Positions 29,138 through 39,359 of a stretch of 64,000 nt of DNA are shown here, in pieces. Below the pieces are notes generated by a model. That model saw only the letters and a list, made by a program, of their open reading frames with translations, did not search any database and was not told the origin of the DNA. Position numbers and translations under genes: made by a program. Source of the DNA: Gammaproteobacteria bacterium (GTDB taxonomy: Bacteria > Pseudomonadota > Gammaproteobacteria > Pseudomonadales > Halieaceae). Numbering within the stretch: the first letter of the stretch is position 1; every line of letters starts with the position of its first letter. Location: positions 62,001 to 126,000 of the forward strand of contig JAUIMF010000001.1 of NCBI GenBank assembly GCA_030433415.1. The letters run 5' to 3'.

Positions 29138-30676
29138 ATGTGCGGCTTGACTGGCATCGTCGGCAAAGGACCGGTGGGTGCGGATATCTATGATGCCCTG
29201 ACGGTATTGCAGCATCGCGGACAGGATGCGGCGGGCATCGTCACTTGCGACGACAATCGCTTTTTTCAGCGCAAGAGCGTCGGTCTGGTGCGTGATGTCT
29301 TCCGCCAGGAGCACATGCATCGGCTCAAGGGCAATATTGGCATCGGGCATGTACGTTACCCCACGGCGGGCAGCGGCGGGGCGGCGAACGCGCAACCGTT
29401 CTATGTGAATTCTCCCTACGGTATCGCCCTCGCGCACAACGGCAATCTCACGAACTCCAGTGAGCTGCGCAAGGCGCTGTTCCAGAGCGAAATGCGTCAC
29501 TTGAACACGGATTCGGATTCCGAGGTGCTGCTCAACGTATTTGCCCATGAATTGCAGGCCCGCGGCCAGCTTGTACCGTCTCCCGATGATCTGTTCGCGG
29601 CAGTCGCCGCTGTGCACCGACGCTGTCGTGGGGGATATGCGGCGGTGGCGATGCTGGTCAACCACGGCGTCATCGCCTTTCGCGACCCCTACGGTATTCG
29701 CCCCCTCGTCGTGGGGTATCGCGGTGAGGGCTCAGATCGTGAATACATGGTCGCGTCCGAAAGCGTGGCTCTGGACGTGCTCGGTTTTCGCCTGCTTAGC
29801 GATGTGCAGCCGGGGGAAGCCGTCTTCATCGATGCGGAGCGACGCCTGCACATGCGTCAGTGCGCCGACAATCCCAGGCTCACGCCCTGCATCTTTGAAC
29901 ATGTGTACTTTGCCCGCCCCGACAGTCTGTTGGACGAAATCTCGGTGTACAAAACCCGCAAACGGCAGGGTGAGGCATTGGCACGCAAGATCCTGCGCGA
30001 GCGACCGGATCACGACATAGACGTGGTGATTCCGGTGCCGGATTCCAGTCGTACCGCAGGACTATCCCTGGCCCATACCCTGGGTATTCGCTACCGCGAA
30101 GCGATCATTAAAAACCGTTACATCGGTCGCACCTTCATCATGCCCGGACAGCAGCAGCGCAAGAAGTCCGTGCGTCAGAAGCTCAACCCCATCCGCCTGG
30201 AGTTCGAAGGCAAGAACGTGATGCTGGTCGATGATTCCATCGTGCGGGGCACCACCTCCCGCGAGATCATCCAGATGGCGCGCGATGCCGGCGCGAGCAA
30301 GGTTTACCTCGCATCGGCGGCGCCACCGGTCCGCTATCCCAACGTCTACGGCATCGATATGCCGTCTGCTGAGGAACTGGTCGCCCATGGGCGCACTGTC
30401 GATGAAGTGGCCGAACTGATCGGCGCTGACTGGTTGGTCTATCAGGAACTCGATGAACTGATTCGCTGCTCGAAAGAGGGTAATCCCACGATCGAGGAAT
30501 TCGACTGCTCCGTATTTGACGGCAATTACGTGACCGGTGATGTGGACGACGCCTACCTGTTGCGAATCGATGAAGAGCGCAACGATGCGGCCCAGGCCAA
30601 ACGGCGTATCGGCAGCGAAGGTGATGGTGTGGTGGTAGGTATCTACAATGACCCCTCGGAGGCGACTTCGGCGTGA
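29138..30676 (+). CDS. purF: Amidophosphoribosyltransferase
   Basis: The first committed enzyme of purine synthesis, using glutamine and PRPP to make phosphoribosylamine. Cys2 (after Met1 removal, MCGLTGIVG) is the glutaminase nucleophile. The PRPP loop is [14 protein letters not shown]. Length 512 residues is as expected. A 4-base overlap with metZ at the end is unusual in that the two are metabolically unrelated, but it matches the conserved gene order. Confidence 0.97.
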   Translation: MCGLTGIVGKGPVGADIYDALTVLQHRGQDAAGIVTCDDNRFFQRKSVGLVRDVFRQEHMHRLKGNIGIGHVRYPTAGSGGAANAQPFYVNSPYGIALAHNGNLTNSSELRKALFQSEMRHLNTDSDSEVLLNVFAHELQARGQLVPSPDDLFAAVAAVHRRCRGGYAAVAMLVNHGVIAFRDPYGIRPLVVGYRGEGSDREYMVASESVALDVLGFRLLSDVQPGEAVFIDAERRLHMRQCADNPRLTPCIFEHVYFARPDSLLDEISVYKTRKRQGEALARKILRERPDHDIDVVIPVPDSSRTAGLSLAHTLGIRYREAIIKNRYIGRTFIMPGQQQRKKSVRQKLNPIRLEFEGKNVMLVDDSIVRGTTSREIIQMARDAGASKVYLASAAPPVRYPNVYGIDMPSAEELVAHGRTVDEVAELIGADWLVYQELDELIRCSKEGNPTIEEFDCSVFDGNYVTGDVDDAYLLRIDEERNDAAQAKRRIGSEGDGVVVGIYNDPSEATSA

Positions 30677-31872
30677 GCAAGCGAGACGATCCGGATCTGG
30701 AAACCCTGGCCTGGCAGAGTCTGGCGGTGCGTGGGGGTATACACCGTACCCCTGAGGGTGAACACAGCGAGCCGATATTTACGACCTCAAGCTATGTGTT
30801 CGACAGTGCCGAACACGCTGCGGCGCGGTTTGCCGGGGATGAGCCGGGCAACGTGTATTCCCGCTACACCAATCCCACGGTGCGCAGCTTCGAGGAGCGG
30901 CTGGCGGCGCTGGAGGGCGCCGAGGCTTGCGTGGCCACCGCCTCGGGCATGTCGGCGATTCTGAGCACCTGCATGGCGCTGCTCAAAGCAGGCGATCATG
31001 TGATCTGCTCGCGCGATGTGTTTGGTACCACGCGGACCCTGTTCGCCAAGTACCTCGCCAACTTCGGCGTCGAGGTCACCTTTGTCCCCTTGCTACCCCT
31101 GAGCGGCTGGCGTGACGCGCTGCGCGAGAACACTCGGCTGCTGTATCTCGAGACTCCGTCCAACCCCCTGTGTGAGGTGGCGGATCTGCGGGCAATGGCA
31201 AATATCGCCGGCAACGGCGGAGCGCTGCTGGTGGTGGACAATTGCTTCTGCACGCCTGCGCTGCAGCGGCCCCTGGATTTCGGTGCCGATGTGGTGATTC
31301 ATTCCGCCACCAAGTTCCTGGACGGGCAGGGGCGCTGCGTGGGTGGGGCCGTGCTGGGTAGTGCCCAACTGATGGACGAGGTGACGGGTTTTCTGCGCAG
31401 CTGCGGGCCGACCATGAGTGCGTTCAACGCCTGGGTGTTCCTGAAAGGACTCGAAACCCTGTCGTTGCGTATGACAGCGCACAGTGCTGCGGCGCTTGAG
31501 TTGGCGACGTGGCTGGAATCCCAGGTGGGCGTTGAGCAGGTGTTTTACGCCGGCCTGGATACGCACCCCGGCCATGGGCTGGCGGCACAGCAGCAGTCTG
31601 CGTTTGGCGGGGTGTTGTCCTTCCGGGTCCGGGGTGGGCGCGAGGAAGCCTGGAGGGTGATTGATGCCACGCGCCTGATGTCCCTGACGGCGAATCTGGG
31701 TGATGCGAAGACCACTATCGTGCATCCGGCTACCACGACGCATAGTCGCATCTCAGCGCAGGAGCGCCAGGAGGCAGGCATTACCGACAATCTGATTCGC
31801 GTTGCTGTGGGCCTTGAAGATGTGAATGATCTGAAAGCCGATCTCGCCCGCGGCCTGGCATTGCTGGACTGA
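30673..31872 (+). CDS. metZ: O-succinylhomoserine sulfhydrylase
   Basis: A Cys/Met-metabolism PLP enzyme of 399 residues that makes homocysteine directly from O-succinylhomoserine and sulfide. The Schiff-base lysine is in [11 protein letters not shown] and the N-terminus has the [16 protein letters not shown] signature of MetZ rather than cystathionine synthases. GTG start overlapping purF. The functional label relies on gene order (purF-metZ in Pseudomonas) as well as sequence; MetB/MetC activities cannot be excluded. Confidence 0.9.
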   Translation: MSKRDDPDLETLAWQSLAVRGGIHRTPEGEHSEPIFTTSSYVFDSAEHAAARFAGDEPGNVYSRYTNPTVRSFEERLAALEGAEACVATASGMSAILSTCMALLKAGDHVICSRDVFGTTRTLFAKYLANFGVEVTFVPLLPLSGWRDALRENTRLLYLETPSNPLCEVADLRAMANIAGNGGALLVVDNCFCTPALQRPLDFGADVVIHSATKFLDGQGRCVGGAVLGSAQLMDEVTGFLRSCGPTMSAFNAWVFLKGLETLSLRMTAHSAAALELATWLESQVGVEQVFYAGLDTHPGHGLAAQQQSAFGGVLSFRVRGGREEAWRVIDATRLMSLTANLGDAKTTIVHPATTTHSRISAQERQEAGITDNLIRVAVGLEDVNDLKADLARGLALLD

Positions 31873-31876
31873 AACC

Positions 31877-32803
31877 TTGAGCGCGCCAGGTAAAGCGCTG
31901 ATCGATACCGCCGTTAACGAAGTAGCGTCGGTACTGCTGGGTAAGGAGCCACAGGTGCGTTTGGCGCTGTGCTGCCTGCTCGCCGATGGCCACCTGCTGA
32001 TCGAAGATCTGCCGGGCATGGGCAAGACAACGTTGTCCCACGCCCTGGCCCAGGTGCTGGGGCTTAGCTACAAGCGCGTTCAATTCACGTCCGACCTGCT
32101 GCCGGCCGATATTCTGGGCCTGTCGATCTATCATCGCGAAGACAACAGTTTTCGCTTTCATCCGGGCCCCGTATTCACCCAGGTGCTGCTCGCCGACGAA
32201 ATCAACCGCAGCACACCGCGTACCCAGAGCGCACTCCTTGAGGCCATGGCCGAGCGCCAGGTCACGCTGGAGGGAGAGACCCGTGAGTTGCCCGAGCCAT
32301 TTTTTGTGATTGCCACGCAGAACCCGCTGGAGCAGTCCGGTACGTATCCACTGCCCGAGTCGCAGTTGGATCGGTTTCTTATGCGCATCGAGCTTGGCTA
32401 CCCGGCTCCCGGCGCTGAGCGCGAGATGCTGCGCAGCATGGGTCAGAGCCTGAAGCAGATGAGCCTGCGTCGCTGCATTGACGAGGCGCAACTCAAGCAG
32501 ATCCGTCAGGCCGTGGACGGCGTCCATGCCTCGGATTCGTTGCTGGACTACATCCAGCGCATTGCTGGTCGCAGTCGCCAGGGTGGAGAGTTTGCCGTTG
32601 GTCTGTCGCCCCGGGGTGTACTCGCGCTGTTGAAGTCCGCCAAGACCTGGGCGCTTATGGACGACCGGGACCATGTGCTGCCCGATGACGTTCAGGCGGT
32701 GCTGCCCGCCGTTACCGCTCACCGCCTGCAACCGGGTGGTAGCTTCTCGGGCGATGGTCTGGCGCTGGTGGCGCTGCTGCATCGTGAAGTCGACGTGGTG
32801 TAG
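31877..32803 (+). CDS. MoxR-family AAA+ ATPase
   Basis: A 308-residue AAA_3 ATPase with Walker A DLPGMGKTTLS, Walker B VLLADEINRS and sensor-like ATQNPLEQSGTYPLPE, all typical of MoxR. The start is a TTG at 31877 without an obvious ribosome-binding site; coupling from metZ, which ends 5 bases upstream, is likely. MoxR proteins act as chaperones for proteins encoded next to them, here a DUF58 protein and a membrane transglutaminase. Confidence 0.93.
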   Translation: MSAPGKALIDTAVNEVASVLLGKEPQVRLALCCLLADGHLLIEDLPGMGKTTLSHALAQVLGLSYKRVQFTSDLLPADILGLSIYHREDNSFRFHPGPVFTQVLLADEINRSTPRTQSALLEAMAERQVTLEGETRELPEPFFVIATQNPLEQSGTYPLPESQLDRFLMRIELGYPAPGAEREMLRSMGQSLKQMSLRRCIDEAQLKQIRQAVDGVHASDSLLDYIQRIAGRSRQGGEFAVGLSPRGVLALLKSAKTWALMDDRDHVLPDDVQAVLPAVTAHRLQPGGSFSGDGLALVALLHREVDVV

Positions 32804-32848
32804 CGTCGCTATCGCCCCTGGCATGCTCCTGATCTTGGGAGTGCGTTC

Positions 32849-33979
32849 GTGACGGTCATTGCCTCTCTTCAGCAACGTGCGCGCCTGCGCTGGGCGAACT
32901 GGCTGGACCGGCGAATACCTCGTGCGAGTTCCGTGACCCTCGACCAGCGACGCATTTTTATCTTTCCGTCGCGCACCGGGTTTTTCTTCGGCGCCTGTCT
33001 GCTGGTGATGCTGGTCGCTGCGATCAATTATCAGAACAACATGAGCTTTGCGCTGACGTTTCTGCTCGCCAATCTGTTCGTCGTCGCCGTCATCCACAGC
33101 TATGCCAATCTGTCGGCCCTGACGATTACAGCACTGGGTGCCGACGATGCCTTTGCGCACCAGCGCACCGCGTTTCGCCTGCGCCTGAGTGCTGGAGGAC
33201 GCCGGGGCCACTACGCTTTGCAGGTGGGTTGGCCGACGCCGCTGGAGGCGAAGCGTCGACGCCGCTTGTTCAGCGGCCTGACGTCCAGCCCATCCATGGT
33301 CGCAGTGCAGGAGGTGGACCTTGACCCCGGTGCGCAGCAGGAACTGCGCCTGCATCTGCCCGTCGGCGATCGCGGCTGGTATCGCCCCGGCCGCCTGCGC
33401 ATCGAAAGCGTGTATCCCCTGGGTCTGCTGCGCTGCTGGACCTGGGTAGACCTGGATCTGCGGGCGCTGGTGTATCCCGAGCCCATCGCCGCGCAGGAGC
33501 CCGGTGGCAATGACGGCGACAGCCAGGACGGCCTGCAACTCACCGGTAGTGGCGATGACGAGTTCGCAGGGATTCGCGACTACCGCGAGGGCGATAACCC
33601 GCGGCGCGTGTACTGGAAGGGACTGGCCCGGGGGCAGGGCCTGCAGAGCAAGGAGTACGCCGCCGCCATGGCCGACACCCGGTGGCTGGACTGGCAGCAG
33701 TTTGCGGGGCTGGGGCAGGAGCGGCGTCTATCGGCGCTGTGCTACTGGGTGCTTGACTATCACCGCCGCGAGCTCGAGTTCGGACTGCGCCTGCCGGGGA
33801 CGGAACTGGCACCGGCGTCGGGAGATCGTCAACGTGATCGGGCCCTGCGCGCACTGGCGCTTTACGGCGATGCAGATCATCGCCAGGAGTCGAGTAGACA
33901 GGAGTCGCGTGCTCAGGAGTCACGCGCTCAACAGCAGCGTGGACAGAAGCCCGGTGCTGCGAAGGGGGTGCGCGCTTGA
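32849..33979 (+). CDS. DUF58 domain membrane protein
   Basis: A 376-residue protein with two transmembrane helices (about residues 45-90) and a C-terminal DUF58 domain holding GSGDDEFAGIRDYREGDNPR, the family signature that is related to von Willebrand A folds. The GTG start follows GGGAG. MoxR-DUF58-transglutaminase gene triplets are widespread and the DUF58 protein is a presumed MoxR client. The tail (residues about 345-376) has a degenerate SRxQESRAQ repeat. Confidence 0.9.
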   Translation: MTVIASLQQRARLRWANWLDRRIPRASSVTLDQRRIFIFPSRTGFFFGACLLVMLVAAINYQNNMSFALTFLLANLFVVAVIHSYANLSALTITALGADDAFAHQRTAFRLRLSAGGRRGHYALQVGWPTPLEAKRRRRLFSGLTSSPSMVAVQEVDLDPGAQQELRLHLPVGDRGWYRPGRLRIESVYPLGLLRCWTWVDLDLRALVYPEPIAAQEPGGNDGDSQDGLQLTGSGDDEFAGIRDYREGDNPRRVYWKGLARGQGLQSKEYAAAMADTRWLDWQQFAGLGQERRLSALCYWVLDYHRRELEFGLRLPGTELAPASGDRQRDRALRALALYGDADHRQESSRQESRAQESRAQQQRGQKPGAAKGVRA

Positions 33980-35979
33980 AGCAGGCGGAGCAATTACCAC
34001 GCCCTGCGCTGCTGTGGATCATCCTTGCGCAGGGGTTGTTGCTGTTGCCGCATCTCGAGCGCTTGCCTATCTGGGTCGGCGCCGTTTATGTCAGTGCATT
34101 TATCTGGCGCGTGCAGGCGTTTCGTGGGCGGGTGGAGTTACCGGGGCGCTGGCTCAAGGTGGCACTGTCTGGTGCCGCGGCTGGGGGTATTGTGCTGAGC
34201 TTCGGCTCGTTGCTGGGTATGGAGCCCATGGTGGCTTTTCTGCTCACCGCGTTCGCCTTGAAGCTCACCGAGATGCGCTCGCGCAAGGACGCTTACATTG
34301 TGGTGTTTCTCGGCTACTTTGTATGTCTTACGGCATTTCTGTTCAGCCAGGGACTGCTCATGGTGCTCTATGCACTGCTGCTGATCTGGGTGCTCACAAC
34401 GGCGTTGGTCAGTATCCACCGGCCCGCAGCCCGGCTGCGGGATCTGCGGCCTCTGCGTCTTTCGGGGGCGATGCTGCTGCAGGCGTTTCCGTTGATGCTG
34501 GTGCTGTTTTTTCTGTTTCCGCGCATTGGCCCCCTGTGGTCCGTACCTCTTAAAAGTCATACCGCGAAAACGGGTATGAGCGACACGCTAAGTCCCGGCG
34601 ACATCTCTCAACTCAGCCAGTCCGCCGCCGTCGCCTTTCGCGTGCAGTTCACGGGCGATATTCCACCCGCGCAGGAGCTCTACTGGCGCGGGCTGGTGAT
34701 GAGCGCCCTGGACGGGAACACCTGGCGGGCGCTGCGTTACTTCGAGGTGCCGCCCGCGGAGCGCCGCGAACCCCGTGTGACGACGCAGGGGCCATCGACG
34801 GAATACAGCGTCATCATGGAGCCCACGCAGCAAAACTGGCTCTACGCCCTGCGCTACGCCAACTCGCCAACGTCCGGTGTAATGGAACTGAGTGATTATC
34901 GCCTGTACTCGCCGGTGATCATCGAGAACGAATACCTTTATCGCGCGCGTAGCTGGCCCGATACCCCTCTAGAAGAGCGCATTGGGGACTGGCGCCGCGA
35001 GACTGAACTCCGTTTGCCGCCTGAGACCAATCCCCGGACTCGCGACCTGGCCCGGCAGTTGCTCGCGCGCGCGGGTTCTCCAGAGGCTTTTGTCGATGAA
35101 GTGCTGGCGTACTTCAGGACCGAGGCATTCTTCTACACGCTGCAGCCACCGCTGCTGGGCGACGCCGACACCATGGACCGCTTTCTGTTTGAGACGCGGC
35201 GGGGCTTCTGCGAGCACTATGCCTACGCGTTTGCGGTGATGGCACGCAGTGTCGGGATTCCGGCGCGTATCGTGGGTGGTTATCTCGGTGGTGAGATCAA
35301 TCCCGTGAACCGCACCGTTATCGTCCATCAGTTTGATGCCCACGCCTGGAACGAGATCTGGCTTGACGGGCAGGGCTGGGTGCGCGTTGATCCCACGGCG
35401 GCGGTAGCACCCGATCGCATTCTCTATGGTTTGGAGCGCGCGGTAGCGGCCGAGGGTTCCTTTCTGGTGGACTCACCCCTGTCGCCACTGCGTTTTCGAG
35501 GCGTGGGGTGGATCAATACACTGCGGCTGCGCTATGACGCACTGACCTTCGAATGGCAGAGTTGGGTAACGAGTTTCGACGGACAGGCGCAGGTCGATTT
35601 TCTGCGCGGGGTACTGGGCGAAATCTCTGTCAGCCGCTCGCTGGCTGTCCTGCTGGGGAGTGGGGTGCTGACCATGGGCCTGGTCTCGTTGCTGCTGTTT
35701 CGCGATCGGCGACGTATTCCGCGCCCGGCCTTCGAGCAAGAATTGCATCGCTATCAGCAGGTACTCTGGCGGCGCGGGCTTGAGCCCATCGCTGGCGAAA
35801 CGCCGGCGCAGCTGACCGAACGCGCTGTCGAGCGTTGGCCGGGGCAGGAGGAACAGATTAGTTCTCTCTATCGCGCGTTGGCGTCTCTTGTGTATGGAGG
35901 ACGGCATTCCTACGTGGATCAGCAGCGCCAGTTGCGAGAAATGCGGCGCAGGGTGCGCTCGCTGACGTTTTTGCATTAG
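33976..35979 (+). CDS. tgpA: TgpA-type membrane transglutaminase-like protein
   Basis: A 667-residue polytopic protein. Five to six transmembrane helices lie in the first 190 residues, a periplasmic transglutaminase-like core in the middle with the catalytic triad visible as Cys in RRGFCEHYA, His in FDAHAWNE and Asp in VRVDPTAAV, then a final transmembrane helix near residue 560 and a DUF4129-like tail. It resembles TgpA (PA2873) of Pseudomonas aeruginosa, required for viability there. It starts with TTG sharing the stop of the upstream gene. The acceptor and donor substrates are unknown. Confidence 0.9.
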   Translation: MKQAEQLPRPALLWIILAQGLLLLPHLERLPIWVGAVYVSAFIWRVQAFRGRVELPGRWLKVALSGAAAGGIVLSFGSLLGMEPMVAFLLTAFALKLTEMRSRKDAYIVVFLGYFVCLTAFLFSQGLLMVLYALLLIWVLTTALVSIHRPAARLRDLRPLRLSGAMLLQAFPLMLVLFFLFPRIGPLWSVPLKSHTAKTGMSDTLSPGDISQLSQSAAVAFRVQFTGDIPPAQELYWRGLVMSALDGNTWRALRYFEVPPAERREPRVTTQGPSTEYSVIMEPTQQNWLYALRYANSPTSGVMELSDYRLYSPVIIENEYLYRARSWPDTPLEERIGDWRRETELRLPPETNPRTRDLARQLLARAGSPEAFVDEVLAYFRTEAFFYTLQPPLLGDADTMDRFLFETRRGFCEHYAYAFAVMARSVGIPARIVGGYLGGEINPVNRTVIVHQFDAHAWNEIWLDGQGWVRVDPTAAVAPDRILYGLERAVAAEGSFLVDSPLSPLRFRGVGWINTLRLRYDALTFEWQSWVTSFDGQAQVDFLRGVLGEISVSRSLAVLLGSGVLTMGLVSLLLFRDRRRIPRPAFEQELHRYQQVLWRRGLEPIAGETPAQLTERAVERWPGQEEQISSLYRALASLVYGGRHSYVDQQRQLREMRRRVRSLTFLH

Positions 35980-36136
35980 CGAGTCAGGGAGCACAGAAAT
36001 TATCTGCCCGTACTTGTTGTGCTGTGGGAAAATAGACGAAGCGATTCTGGCGTCTTGCCTGTCAAGGCCATGAATCGTGTCAGGGCGTTCGGGTCCCCGG
36101 GGGTTCGCCGCCGGTTGGCAGAAAATGGGGGAGTTC
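35980..36136. promoter_or_regulatory. Gap before the GDP-sugar genes
   Basis: 157 bases with no gene. It should contain the promoter of gmd-fcl. I see no good -35/-10 pair, but a GGGGGAG ribosome-binding site directly precedes the gmd start. Confidence 0.35.
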
Positions 36137-37261
36137 ATGCGAAAGACCGCACTCATAACGGGAATAACAGGCCAGGACGGCTCTTATCTTGCCGAGTTTC
36201 TCCTTGCCAAGGGCTATGAGGTGCATGGCATCAAGCGACGTTCATCCTCGTTTAACACCGAACGTATTGATCATATTTACCAGGACAGGCACGAGGACCA
36301 TGTAAACATGTTCCTGCACTATGGGGACCTCACCGACACCTCAAACCTTGTGCGCCTGATACAACAGATCCAGCCCGATGAAATCTACAATCTGGGCGCC
36401 ATGAGTCATGTGGCGGTATCGTTCGAGAGTCCCGAATATGCTACGGACGTTGATGCGATGGGAACGTTGCGTCTGCTCGAAGCGATTCGCCTTTTGGGTA
36501 TGGAAAGCCGGGTGCGTTTCTATCAGGCTTCGACCTCTGAGTTGTATGGCCTGGTGCAGGAATCCCCGCAAAACGAAACTACCCCCTTCTATCCCCGTTC
36601 ACCCTATGCCGTCGCCAAATTGTACGCCTACTGGATTACCGTGAACTATCGTGAGGCGTACAACATGTACGCGTGCAACGGCATTCTATTCAACCACGAG
36701 TCGCCACGCCGCGGTGAAACCTTTGTTACGCGAAAGATAACGCGCGGTATCGCCAACATAGCCCTTGGCATGCAGTCCCGCCTGTACATGGGCAATATCG
36801 ACTCCAAGCGTGACTGGGGGCATGCAAGGGATTATGTCGAGATGCAATGGCTCATGCTTCAGCAGGACAAGGCTGAGGACTTTGTGATTGCGACGGGCGT
36901 GCAGTATTCCGTACGCGAATTCATCGAGGCTGCCTGTGCCAAACTCGGCCTGCGGGTGGAATGGCGTGGCGCGGGAACGGACGAGGAAGGCGTGGTTGTA
37001 GAGGTGCAGGACAAAGGCCTGGATCTTGTTGATGGTCTGGTGGGGCAGGCGATCATTCGAATCGATCCCCGGTATTTTCGACCCACGGAAGTTGAGTCGC
37101 TGCTGGGTGATGCGAGCAAGGCCAGAGAAAAACTGGGCTGGGAGCCGCGCACAGGGTTTGGAGAACTCGTGGGCGAAATGATGGAGCAGGACCTGGACAG
37201 TGCCCGCCGATTCAAGATGCTCCGCGATGCGGGTTACAACGTGTCCATGGTCCACGAGTAG
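36137..37261 (+). CDS. gmd: GDP-mannose 4,6-dehydratase
   Basis: Converts GDP-D-mannose to GDP-4-keto-6-deoxymannose, the branch point to GDP-fucose, -rhamnose and -perosamine. The ATG at 36137 is preferred over 36125 because a GGGGGAG lies four bases upstream and the protein then starts at the Rossmann motif [20 protein letters not shown]. The YxxxK catalytic pair is in [12 protein letters not shown]. 374 residues is the usual length. Base composition looks lower in GC than the flanks, which would fit horizontal acquisition of a surface-sugar cassette. Confidence 0.96.
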   Translation: MRKTALITGITGQDGSYLAEFLLAKGYEVHGIKRRSSSFNTERIDHIYQDRHEDHVNMFLHYGDLTDTSNLVRLIQQIQPDEIYNLGAMSHVAVSFESPEYATDVDAMGTLRLLEAIRLLGMESRVRFYQASTSELYGLVQESPQNETTPFYPRSPYAVAKLYAYWITVNYREAYNMYACNGILFNHESPRRGETFVTRKITRGIANIALGMQSRLYMGNIDSKRDWGHARDYVEMQWLMLQQDKAEDFVIATGVQYSVREFIEAACAKLGLRVEWRGAGTDEEGVVVEVQDKGLDLVDGLVGQAIIRIDPRYFRPTEVESLLGDASKAREKLGWEPRTGFGELVGEMMEQDLDSARRFKMLRDAGYNVSMVHE

Positions 37262-37273
37262 GTTTGACCTCTC

Positions 37274-38236
37274 ATGCGCACGCGAATCTATGTGGCGGGA
37301 CACAGAGGGATGGTTGGGGCCGCGCTGTTGCGGCGGTTAATGCTGGATGACCAGGTTCATCTGGTAACTCGCAGCCGTGAAGAGCTGGACCTGACTGACC
37401 AGTTAGCTGTGCGCAGGTTCTTCGCTGAAGAAGCCATTGATGAGGTGTATCTGGCGGCAGCGAAGGTCGGTGGCATTCAGGCGAATGCGAGTTTTCCCGC
37501 CGATTTTATTTACGAAAACCTGATGATCCAGGCCAACGTGATTCGTGGTGCCTATGACGCGGGTGTCACCCGTCTGCTGTTTTTGGGTTCATCGTGCATC
37601 TATCCCCGTGACGCAGCGCAGCCGATGACCGAGAGCGCCTTGCTTACGGGACCCCTTGAGTGCACCAATGAGCCTTATGCCGTGGCCAAAATTGCCGGCA
37701 TCAAACTCTGTGAGAGCTTTAACCGCCAGCACGGGGTTGACTACCGTTCCGTGATGCCCACCAATCTGTATGGTCCCGGTGATAATTTTCACCCCGAGAA
37801 CAGCCATGTGATTCCCGCCATGATGCGACGTTTTTACGAGGCGGCGCAGCGCGGCGACAGCGAGGTGGTCGTGTGGGGCACCGGTACGCCCAGGCGGGAG
37901 TTTTTGCATGTGGATGACATGGCCGCGGCCAGCGTGTTCGTCATGAACCTGCCGCGCGAGGTCATCGATGCCAACACGCAGCCGATGCTCAGTCACATCA
38001 ATGTGGGCACCGGTGTGGATTGCACGATTCGGGAACTGGCCGAAACCATCGCCGATGTGGTGGGTTTTGGGGGGGAACTGTTGTTCGATACCAGCAAGCC
38101 CGATGGTACGCCGCGTAAGCTCATGGATGTGCAACGCCTTGGGGCATTGGGCTGGCGTGCGTCGATCGAGCTCAGAGCGGGGCTGGAGAGGACTTTTGAC
38201 TGGTACCGGTCCCACGAGCAGGATTCTCGTCAGTAA
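37274..38236 (+). CDS. fcl: GDP-L-fucose synthase
   Basis: An NADPH-dependent epimerase/reductase that finishes GDP-L-fucose. [14 protein letters not shown] is the nucleotide-binding loop, [11 protein letters not shown] holds the YxxxK, and the substrate loop has [13 protein letters not shown]. It lies 12 bases after gmd, so the pair makes GDP-fucose. No glycosyltransferase or polymerase is adjacent, so the end product (exopolysaccharide, O-antigen or glycan) must be assembled from genes elsewhere. Confidence 0.95.
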   Translation: MRTRIYVAGHRGMVGAALLRRLMLDDQVHLVTRSREELDLTDQLAVRRFFAEEAIDEVYLAAAKVGGIQANASFPADFIYENLMIQANVIRGAYDAGVTRLLFLGSSCIYPRDAAQPMTESALLTGPLECTNEPYAVAKIAGIKLCESFNRQHGVDYRSVMPTNLYGPGDNFHPENSHVIPAMMRRFYEAAQRGDSEVVVWGTGTPRREFLHVDDMAAASVFVMNLPREVIDANTQPMLSHINVGTGVDCTIRELAETIADVVGFGGELLFDTSKPDGTPRKLMDVQRLGALGWRASIELRAGLERTFDWYRSHEQDSRQ

Positions 38237-38263
38237 TTCCACTCTGGGTCGCATTGACCGACG

Positions 38264-38692
38264 GAACGGTTTTGATGTTCCCGCAATCACCCGAGCCGTT
38301 CATCATCAACTGGTGCGCTATGATCTGGGTGAGTTACGATGACAACGATGGCTTTCGATACGCTTCGATATGCACGTCGTCTAAAAGAGGCCGGCGTGCC
38401 GGAGCTCCAGGCAGAGGTGCAGGCAGAGCTCATGGCTGAAGCATTCGGTTTTTACGCTGACAACCTTCTCACCAAGGACCATTTCACTGAGGTATTGAAT
38501 GCGCGTTTTGCGGAGCAGGATGCGCGGATTGAAACCCGCTTTGTGGAGCAGGATGCAAAGTTCGAAGCACGGTTTGTGCAGATTGACGCGCGTTTTGCCA
38601 GGCAGGATAAAGTCTTGTTGCTACACAGCTGGATGTTGGGGATGATTATGCTGGCGCTGGTTGTGCCTCAGCTGCAGGACTGGTTGGCCTGA
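38264..38692 (+). repeat. Tandem duplication unit, copy 1
   Basis: About 430 bp repeated at 38774-39238, 510 bp downstream, with roughly 90 percent identity. It contains the first small coiled-coil gene plus about 75 bp upstream, including its ribosome-binding site and a 23-codon stretch that stays nearly conserved in one reading frame. The second copy carries one extra 33-bp unit. Confidence 0.85.
38339..38692 (+). CDS. DUF1640-like coiled-coil membrane protein, copy 1
   Basis: A 117-residue protein beginning MTTMAFDTLRYARRLKEAGV, the N-terminal motif of DUF1640 (CCDC90-like) proteins. Three consecutive 11-residue units (ARFAEQDARIE, TRFVEQDAKFE, ARFVQIDARFA) form a hendecad coiled coil, and a C-terminal transmembrane helix (HSWMLGMIMLALVV) anchors it. 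The ATG follows GGTGAG. Function unknown; bacterial DUF1640 genes often sit near toxin-antitoxin or surface genes. Confidence 0.8.
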   Translation: MTTMAFDTLRYARRLKEAGVPELQAEVQAELMAEAFGFYADNLLTKDHFTEVLNARFAEQDARIETRFVEQDAKFEARFVQIDARFARQDKVLLLHSWMLGMIMLALVVPQLQDWLA

Positions 38693-38773
38693 CAGCCGAC
38701 CGCCTATTCCGCCACTTCACTGATCACCTCTGATCACTTGCCGCGACGCGATTACGGCCGCTGATCTCTAATT

Positions 38774-39238
38774 GAACGACTTTGATGTTCCCGCGATCAC
38801 CCGAGCCGTTCATCATCAACGGGTGCGCTTTGATCTGGGTGAGCTACCATGACGACGATGGCTTTTGATACGCTTCGGTATGCACGTCGCCTAAAAGAGG
38901 CCGGCGTGCCGGAGCCCCAGGCAGAGGTGCAGGCAGAGCTCATGGCTGAAGCATTCGGTTTTTACGCTGACAACCTTCTCACAAAGGACCATTTCACTGA
39001 GGTGTTGAATGCGCGCTTTGCGGAGCAGGATGCGCGGATTGAAACCCGCTTTGCGGAGCAGGATGCCAGGATGGACGCCCGCTTTGTGGAGCAGAATGCA
39101 AAGTTCGAAGCACGGTTTGTGCAGATTGATGCGCGTTTTGCCAGGCAGGATAAAGTCTTGTTACTACACAGCTGGATGTTGGGGCTGATTATGCTGGCGC
39201 TGGTTGTGCCGCAGATGCAGAATTGGTTCGCATCATAA
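38774..39238 (+). repeat. Tandem duplication unit, copy 2
   Basis: The second copy of the 38264-38692 unit. It differs by an added 33-bp segment inside the coding sequence, which encodes one more 11-residue coiled-coil unit, and by scattered substitutions, several of them synonymous. Confidence 0.85.
38849..39238 (+). CDS. DUF1640-like coiled-coil membrane protein, copy 2 (four hendecads)
   Basis: A 129-residue paralog of the upstream gene. It has four 11-residue units (ARFAEQDARIE, TRFAEQDARMD, ARFVEQNAKFE, ARFVQIDARFA) instead of three, the same N-terminus and the same C-terminal membrane helix. The coiled coil would be about 1.6 nm longer than in copy 1, which could allow homotypic sorting of the two products. 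Both genes have intact ribosome-binding sites and no disabling mutations. Confidence 0.8.
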   Translation: MTTMAFDTLRYARRLKEAGVPEPQAEVQAELMAEAFGFYADNLLTKDHFTEVLNARFAEQDARIETRFAEQDARMDARFVEQNAKFEARFVQIDARFARQDKVLLLHSWMLGLIMLALVVPQMQNWFAS

Positions 39239-39274
39239 GCGACTGGCTGTTCCGCAAAGTTAAAAATAGTCTGT

Positions 39275-39308
39275 AAAAAAAAGGCCCGCACTCTCCCGAG
39301 GCGGGCCC
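39275..39308 (-). terminator. Rho-independent terminator for acnB (probably bidirectional)
   Basis: GGCCCGC (39283-39289) and GCGGGCC (39301-39307) form a 7-bp stem with an 11-base loop. Read on the minus strand the stem is followed by eight Ts (complement of the A-run 39275-39282), a strong terminator 50 bases past the acnB stop. On the plus strand the tail is short (CTTCG), so it is weaker in that direction. Confidence 0.88.
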
Positions 39309-39359
39309 TTCGCATTCACTCACGGCACCCCAGTATCAGAGCGCCGCGGCTGCAGCCAA

